Assembly (NCBI GenBank): GCA_046760985.1
Contig: JBHIFE010000044.1
Location: 1 to 10,425 of the forward strand
Direction of reading: 5' to 3'
Source: JBHIFE01 sp046760985
Lineage (GTDB): Bacteria; Chloroflexota; Dehalococcoidia; Dehalococcoidales; RBG-16-60-22
Length of the DNA: 10,425 nt
Program-made: the position numbers and the translations under genes
In this document: positions 5,740 to 10,425 of the stretch, piece by piece
How positions within the stretch are numbered: position 1 is the first letter of the stretch
Layout: each line of letters opens with the position of its first letter
Notes under the pieces: model-generated
The model's input: only the letters and a program-made list of their open reading frames with translations
What the model was told of the DNA's origin: nothing
Database searches by the model: none

Positions 5740-7197
5740 TCATCCTTTGATTACCCCGATTGGTTTGGTTCGGGCAATCATCTTGGAGATGCCAGCGCTG
5801 TGGGTAACTTCGACCACCGAGGTTACGTCTTTGTAAGCTTCGGAAGCCTCTTCGGCAAGTCCGGGGAGACTGCCGGCGCGGATGGTGATACCGCGGGCTT
5901 GTAGACCCTCAAGCACATCTCTCCCCCTGAGATGCCTTTTAGCCGCAGCTCGACTTTGAACCCTGCCAGCACCATGGCAGGTAGAGCCAAAAGTCTGTTT
6001 CATTGCCTGCTCGGTGCCCACCAGCACATAGGAGACCCGCCCCATGTCCCCGGGGATGAGCACCGGCTGTCCTATCCGGGAGTACTTCTGCGGTATATCG
6101 GGGTGACCTGGGGGGAAGGCTCGGGTAGCGCCCTTGCGATGGACACAAAGTTCCTGCTTTTGACCATTTACCTGGTGCTTTTCTATCTTGGCAATATTAT
6201 GGGTCACGTCATAGATAAGCTCCAGTCCAGCTTCCTCCTCAGATTTGCCCAGTATCTGGCAGAAGGATTGCCTGACCCAATGAGTGATGCACTGGCGGTT
6301 AGCCCAAGCGTAGTTGGCAGCGCACCTCATTGCGGAAAGATAGGCTTGACCTTCCGGCGATTTTACCGGACTGCAGGCAAGCTGGCGGTCAGGTAGCTCA
6401 ATGCCGTACTTCATCATTGCCCTGACCATTTCCTTAACGTAGTCGTCGGCTACCTGATGTCCCAAGCCGCGGGAACCGCAATGGATATAGAGCATTACCT
6501 GCCCTACCTGGTTTATACCCATTTCACTGGCAATGTCCGGCTCATAGATTTGGTCTATTAAAGCTACCTCAAGGAAATGGTTCCCGGAGCCAAGTGTACC
6601 TAGCTGGGGTATGCCCCGTTCCTTGGCTCGGCTGCTTACCTTGGTGGGGTCTGCCCCTGCCATCTCACCTCTTTCTTCGGTAGCCTCAAGGTCTTCGGGT
6701 CGACCGTATCCCTTCTCTACTGCCCAGCGCGAGCCCTTGACCAACACTTCATTGATTTCTCCACCCCGTAGCCTTATTTTGCCCTGTGAGCCCACGCCTG
6801 AAGGAACATTGTTATAAAGAGCGTTTATGAGTTCTTTTATCTTAGGGCAGACCTCCTTTTCGGTCAGGTTAGTGCGCAGGAGGCGAACCCCGCAGTTAAT
6901 GTCAAAGCCGACTCCACCTGGGGAAACCACACCATCATCTGTTTTCATTGCGGCAACTCCCCCTATGGGGAACCCGTAGCCCCAGTGAATATCGGGCATG
7001 GCTAGGGAATAATTCACTATGCCAGGCAGAAAGGCAACATTGGCTACTTGCTCCGGAGCCTGTTCTTCCCGGATTTGCTTCACCATATTTGCGTCAGCAT
7101 AGATTATCCCCGGCACGCGCATACCCGCTTTATAGCTTTTGGGTATTCGCCAGCGGTATTCGTCTATTTTTTCTAGAGGTCCATTCCACTGAGCCAT
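5740..7197 (-). CDS. rtcB: RNA ligase RtcB (tRNA-splicing / RNA-repair ligase)
   Basis: A 485-residue RtcB, close to the roughly 480-residue archaeal enzymes. It joins RNA 2',3'-cyclic phosphate or 3'-phosphate ends to 5'-OH ends, using GTP and divalent metal. The active site is intact: Asp99 and Cys102 in FDINCGVR, GSGNHF with Asn206 and His207, His239 in HCGSRGLGHQ, His333 in DVTHN, and the guanylylated histidine in CHGAGR (His408). The near-terminal Lys484 (IGVIKG) matches the conserved C-terminal lysine that contacts guanine. The start has GGGGGTGAG about 4-6 bases upstream. It follows the archease gene by 11 bp, so the activator and ligase form one transcript. No RtcR-type regulator or RtcA cyclase is seen in the window, so the trigger for expression is unknown. 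A substrate (intron-bearing tRNA or damaged RNA) cannot be read from sequence. Confidence 0.97.
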   Translation of the reverse strand: MAQWNGPLEKIDEYRWRIPKSYKAGMRVPGIIYADANMVKQIREEQAPEQVANVAFLPGIVNYSLAMPDIHWGYGFPIGGVAAMKTDDGVVSPGGVGFDINCGVRLLRTNLTEKEVCPKIKELINALYNNVPSGVGSQGKIRLRGGEINEVLVKGSRWAVEKGYGRPEDLEATEERGEMAGADPTKVSSRAKERGIPQLGTLGSGNHFLEVALIDQIYEPDIASEMGINQVGQVMLYIHCGSRGLGHQVADDYVKEMVRAMMKYGIELPDRQLACSPVKSPEGQAYLSAMRCAANYAWANRQCITHWVRQSFCQILGKSEEEAGLELIYDVTHNIAKIEKHQVNGQKQELCVHRKGATRAFPPGHPDIPQKYSRIGQPVLIPGDMGRVSYVLVGTEQAMKQTFGSTCHGAGRVQSRAAAKRHLRGRDVLEGLQARGITIRAGSLPGLAEEASEAYKDVTSVVEVTHSAGISKMIARTKPIGVIKG

Positions 7198-7208
7198 CTT
7201 CTCACCCC

Positions 7209-7631
7209 CTAAACATCAAAGATAACCTGAACCTGATTTTTTTCTTTATCTACTTTGAGCATATGATAGGTAGCTGCCTTGACCCCCAACTTCAGCTGAT
7301 GTCGGGATGGGTCGTATTTTTCACCATAGCAGATTGCCTTTAATCCATGCCCATCAAAATCCCTTACCTCAAATCTCTTGAATAGAAGTCTCTCTACATC
7401 AAAGAGATAGATGAGCCGGTTAAGCCACTCGAAAAGCAAAGCCTCCAGGTCATCTTCTTCAAGCTCTAACTGGCGAGACTCAATTTCTTTTACCGTCCTA
7501 AGTTCGGCAATTATGGAGAATAGACCGTAAGCAGCGTTAGCAAACGCCTCCGCTAAAGTCTTGCCGTAGGCAACCAGCCCCACATCGGCAGTGTGTTCTA
7601 TAAACTGAAATCTTTTCACTCTACCAGTCAA
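7209..7631 (-). CDS. Archease, RtcB activator
   Basis: A 140-residue archease counted from TTG at 7631. The hallmark EHTADVG (12-18, with metal-binding Asp16), the LFEWLNRLIYLFD helix (66-78), KAATYHML (118-125) and the C-terminal FDV with Asp139 are all present. Archease speeds the RtcB guanylylation step and allows multiple turnovers, which fits its place 11 bp upstream of rtcB. The start is uncertain: TTG at 7631 has only a weak purine-rich AAGAGAAA upstream, while GTG at 7619 (giving VKRFQFIEHTADVG, 136 residues) fits the usual family N-terminus but has no obvious ribosome-binding site. No upstream ATG exists in frame before the promoter. The product call is firm; only the start is in doubt. 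Confidence 0.93.
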   Translation of the reverse strand: MTGRVKRFQFIEHTADVGLVAYGKTLAEAFANAAYGLFSIIAELRTVKEIESRQLELEEDDLEALLFEWLNRLIYLFDVERLLFKRFEVRDFDGHGLKAICYGEKYDPSRHQLKLGVKAATYHMLKVDKEKNQVQVIFDV

Positions 7632-7656
7632 TTTCTCTTTTTTCTATTCACTATAC

Positions 7657-7685
7657 ATTATATCTCATATAAGATTACTATAAAA
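7657..7685 (-). promoter_or_regulatory. Probable promoter of archease-rtcB
   Basis: The minus strand has a perfect TATAAT at 7657-7662 in a very AT-rich stretch. The hexamer 17 bp upstream is TTTTAT (7680-7685), a poor -35, so the promoter may need an activator or depend on AT-rich upstream DNA. It would give a leader of about 18 bases to the TTG start. This is a plain -10/-35 type layout with no -24/-12 (GG...GC) element of the sigma-54 kind. Confidence 0.5.
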
Positions 7686-7706
7686 TCAAGGATTTAGGCT
7701 TGATTT
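7683..7706. promoter_or_regulatory. Perfect inverted repeat, candidate operator between archease-rtcB and ahcY-metK
   Basis: AAATCAAG (7683-7690), 8 bases, then CTTGATTT (7699-7706): an exact 8-bp dyad with half-site centres 16 bp apart. The right arm contains the ahcY -35 box TTGATT, and the left arm overlaps the position expected for the archease -35. This geometry suits a dimeric helix-turn-helix repressor acting on both operons. The dyad is seen; the regulator and ligand are unknown. Intrinsic hairpin use is less likely because the dyad lies before the predicted transcription starts. Confidence 0.5.
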
Positions 7707-7728
7707 AACCTTTAATCCAACGTATAAT
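7700..7728 (+). promoter_or_regulatory. Promoter of ahcY-metK
   Basis: TTGATT (7700-7705), a 17-bp spacer and a perfect TATAAT (7723-7728). Transcription would begin near 7735, leaving a leader of about 15 bases that contains the AAGGGG ribosome-binding site (7739-7744). That leader is too short to hold a SAM or SAH riboswitch, so control is more likely at initiation, for example through the overlapping dyad. Confidence 0.7.
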
Positions 7729-7740
7729 TGGCTAATCTAA

Positions 7741-9015
<1,275 letters not shown>

Positions 9016-9051
9016 ACAGTCTAGTAGCTTGATATAAAATGGAGGAAGAGA

Positions 9052-10260
9052 ATGACTAATAGTTTTGCTAGCTCACCCAACTACATGCTGACCTCGGAGT
9101 CGGTCACTGAAGGGCACCCGGATAAGCTATGTGACCAGATATCGGATGCTATTCTTGATGCCATGCTGGGGAAGGATCCGGTTGCTAGGGTAGCCTGTGA
9201 GACGGGAGTAACCAATGGCTTGGTAATTGTTATGGGTGAAATTACCACCGAATGCTATGTTGAAATTCCTCAGGTAGTGCGGGAAGTAGTCCGAGATGTC
9301 GGCTACACCCGTCCTGAGTATGGCTTTGAATATCAATCCTGCGGAGTGATGGTTTCCATTAATGAGCAGTCCCCTGATATTGCCGGCGGGGTGGGCGAAT
9401 CAATGGAGGTAAAGAAAGGTTCTACAGATGAGCTGGATAGGATTGGTGCCGGTGACCAAGGAATGATGGTTGGCTTTGCTTGTAATGAGACGCCTGAGCT
9501 CATGCCATTGCCTATTTCCCTAGCTCACAAACTGTGTCGGCGCCTGGCTCAGGTCAGAAAGGACAAAACTTTGTCTTACCTCCGACCTGATGGAAAATCA
9601 CAGGTAACTGTAGAGTACAGTAATGGTGTTCCTCAGCGCATAGATAGTGTAGTGATTGGAGCTCAGCATGACAATAATGTCAGCCAAGCTCAAATCCAAA
9701 AAGACGTTATTGAACAAGTAATCAAGGCGGTCATACCACCTTCACTGTTAGATGACAAGACCAAGTTTTACGTTAACGCTACCGGTCGCTTTGTTATTGG
9801 TGGTCCAGTATCTGATACTGGTTTCACCGGACGCAAGATTCTGGTTGATACCTATGGTGGTGTTGCCCGGCATGGCGGTGGTTGTTTCTCAGGCAAAGAC
9901 CCGACCAAGGTTGACCGCTCGGCGGCTTACATGGCTCGCTATATAGCTAAAAACATGGTGGCGGCAGGACTGGCTGAGCGGCTGGAAATCCAGATTTCAT
10001 ATGTTATTGGTGTGGCTCACCCGCTCTCTATCTCGATTGAGACTTTTGGCACTGCCAAGGTTGCCCAGGGGGTTTTACTTGACTTGGTTAATAAACACTT
10101 TGACCTTAGACCGGCAGCCATTATCCAGTACCTTGACCTGCGCCGTCCCATTTATAGACAAACCGCTTGTTATGGACACTTTGGTCGGGATGACCTTGAT
10201 TTACCCTGGGAAAAGACGGACAAAGCCGAACTCCTGAGAAAAGAGGCGCTGGGCAAGTAA
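9052..10260 (+). CDS. metK: S-adenosylmethionine synthetase
   Basis: A 402-residue methionine adenosyltransferase that makes SAM from methionine and ATP, releasing phosphate and pyrophosphate; length is normal for bacterial MetK. Motifs: [20 protein letters not shown] (His22 and Asp24, ATP/metal), [16 protein letters not shown] (132-147, the hallmark hexapeptide), DTGFTGRK (255-262), and the phosphate-binding loop [16 protein letters not shown] (275-290). The loop carries Cys278 where many orthologues have Ala. The start has GGAGGAAGAG ending just before the ATG. It lies 36 bp downstream of ahcY with no promoter visible in between, so it is probably translated from the ahcY transcript. Together they form the SAM cycle apart from homocysteine remethylation, for which no gene is seen here. 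Confidence 0.98.
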   Translation: MTNSFASSPNYMLTSESVTEGHPDKLCDQISDAILDAMLGKDPVARVACETGVTNGLVIVMGEITTECYVEIPQVVREVVRDVGYTRPEYGFEYQSCGVMVSINEQSPDIAGGVGESMEVKKGSTDELDRIGAGDQGMMVGFACNETPELMPLPISLAHKLCRRLAQVRKDKTLSYLRPDGKSQVTVEYSNGVPQRIDSVVIGAQHDNNVSQAQIQKDVIEQVIKAVIPPSLLDDKTKFYVNATGRFVIGGPVSDTGFTGRKILVDTYGGVARHGGGCFSGKDPTKVDRSAAYMARYIAKNMVAAGLAERLEIQISYVIGVAHPLSISIETFGTAKVAQGVLLDLVNKHFDLRPAAIIQYLDLRRPIYRQTACYGHFGRDDLDLPWEKTDKAELLRKEALGK

Positions 10261-10272
10261 TAGAGGGAGTCT

Positions 10273-10293
10273 AAGAGGGGCGAAGCCTCTCTT
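10273..10293 (+). terminator. Hairpin after metK, possible terminator
   Basis: A 9-bp stem AAGAGGGGC / GCCTCTCTT (one G-U pair) closed by a GAA triloop begins 13 bp after the metK stop. It is not followed by a run of T; the next bases are CTAAAAATCTT. It may therefore slow or protect the transcript end rather than act as a classical intrinsic terminator. A stronger palindrome follows at 10304. Confidence 0.45.
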
Positions 10294-10295
10294 CT

Positions 10296-10346
10296 AAAAA
10301 TCTTCCCCCTCTCCTTTGAAGGAGAGGGGGATACAGGGGGTGAGGT
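10296..10346. repeat. REP/MITE-like GC-rich palindromic repeat
   Basis: A perfect stem of TCCCCCTCTCCT (10304-10315) and its complement AGGAGAGGGGGA (10320-10331) with a four-base loop (TTGA). After ATACAG-type spacing the tail GGGGGTGAGG (10336-10345) repeats the G-run motif. This stem-plus-TGAGG-tail pattern resembles dispersed intergenic palindromes common in many bacterial genomes; only one copy is present here, so repeat status is inferred from pattern. It fills most of the 89-bp metK-to-next-gene space and can also act as a transcription block in either direction. Confidence 0.6.
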
Positions 10347-10349
10347 AGA

Positions 10350-10425
10350 ATAAATAACCCTGTTAAATTTGGCACTGATGGCTGGCGAGGGATTATTGCC
10401 CAGGATTTTACCTTTGATAATGTGC
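10350..10425 (+). CDS. Phosphoglucomutase/phosphomannomutase-family protein, N-terminal fragment
   Basis: The last 76 bases encode NNPVKFGTDGWRGIIAQDFTFDNV, the unmistakable N-terminus of the alpha-D-phosphohexomutase family (the KFGTDGWRG segment shapes the phosphosugar site). Such enzymes move phosphate between C1 and C6 of glucose, mannose or glucosamine; which one cannot be told from 25 residues, and the catalytic serine is beyond the window. The frame is closed upstream by TGA at 10341-10343, and between that stop and the conserved motif there is no ATG, GTG or TTG. The only near-start codon is ATA at 10350, with GTGAGGT (10340-10346) 3 bases upstream as a possible ribosome-binding site lying inside the tail of the palindromic repeat. 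I place the start at this ATA provisionally. Confidence 0.8.
   Translation, partial: MNNPVKFGTDGWRGIIAQDFTFDNV

Noticed and set aside
5932..6396. 154-codon plus-strand frame opposite rtcB
   Set aside because: It is antisense to the most conserved part of RtcB, including the CHGAGR region, and its translation resembles no family; a shadow of the real gene.
7657..7728. Sigma-54 (-24/-12) promoter before archease-rtcB, as in enteric rtc operons
   Set aside because: No GG-N10-GC element is present on the minus strand; a TATAAT at a suitable distance is.
10296..10346. CRISPR-like or insertion-sequence end
   Set aside because: Only a single palindrome is present, without spaced repeats, transposase remnants or target-site duplication that I can identify.

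Overview
The window (about 10.4 kb, moderate GC, no mobile-element genes, no tRNA or rRNA seen) is an ordinary, densely packed bacterial chromosome segment with eleven protein genes, two of them cut by the window edges. The gene content suggests a strictly anaerobic bacterium that uses ferredoxin-linked amino-acid catabolism. The short, archaeal/Thermotoga-like S-adenosylhomocysteinase, the RtcB/archease pair, the GYD-domain protein and a (GGGG)TGAGG-type palindromic repeat together fit an uncultured Chloroflexota of the Dehalococcoidia type. That placement is inferred from protein flavour and could not be tested by a search.

Left block (1-3958, all minus strand, transcribed right to left): iorA, iorB, a class I aminotransferase and a PaaI-type hotdog thioesterase (cut at base 1). 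Gaps are tiny or negative (4-bp GTGA overlap, 14-bp overlap, 41-bp gap), so this is one operon. The enzymes line up as a route: aromatic amino acid to aryl-pyruvate (aminotransferase), to aryl-acetyl-CoA with reduced ferredoxin (IorAB), to aryl-acetate plus CoA (thioesterase). It starts from a consensus extended -10 promoter placed so close to the ATG that the transcript is probably leaderless.

Middle block (4007-5734, plus strand): divergent from iorA, a GYD-domain protein, an antibiotic-biosynthesis-monooxygenase (ABM) fold protein and tryptophanyl-tRNA synthetase. trpS ends 5 bp from the end of the convergent rtcB.

Right block: archease-rtcB (7631 to 5740, minus strand) encodes an RNA ligase and its activator. 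It is divergent from ahcY-metK (7750-10260, plus strand), which recycles S-adenosylhomocysteine and makes S-adenosylmethionine. The 118-bp region between them carries a perfect 8-8-8 inverted repeat that covers the ahcY -35 box and sits at the archease -35 position. After metK come a short hairpin and a strong GC-rich palindromic repeat. The first 25 codons of a phosphoglucomutase/phosphomannomutase-type gene follow, and its reading frame has no ATG, GTG or TTG before the conserved FGTDGWRG motif.

I do not see a new defence system, CRISPR array or mobile element here. The best leads are regulatory and architectural: the leaderless iorA promoter, the shared divergent operator, and the repeat that appears to supply the ribosome-binding site of a gene with an ATA start.
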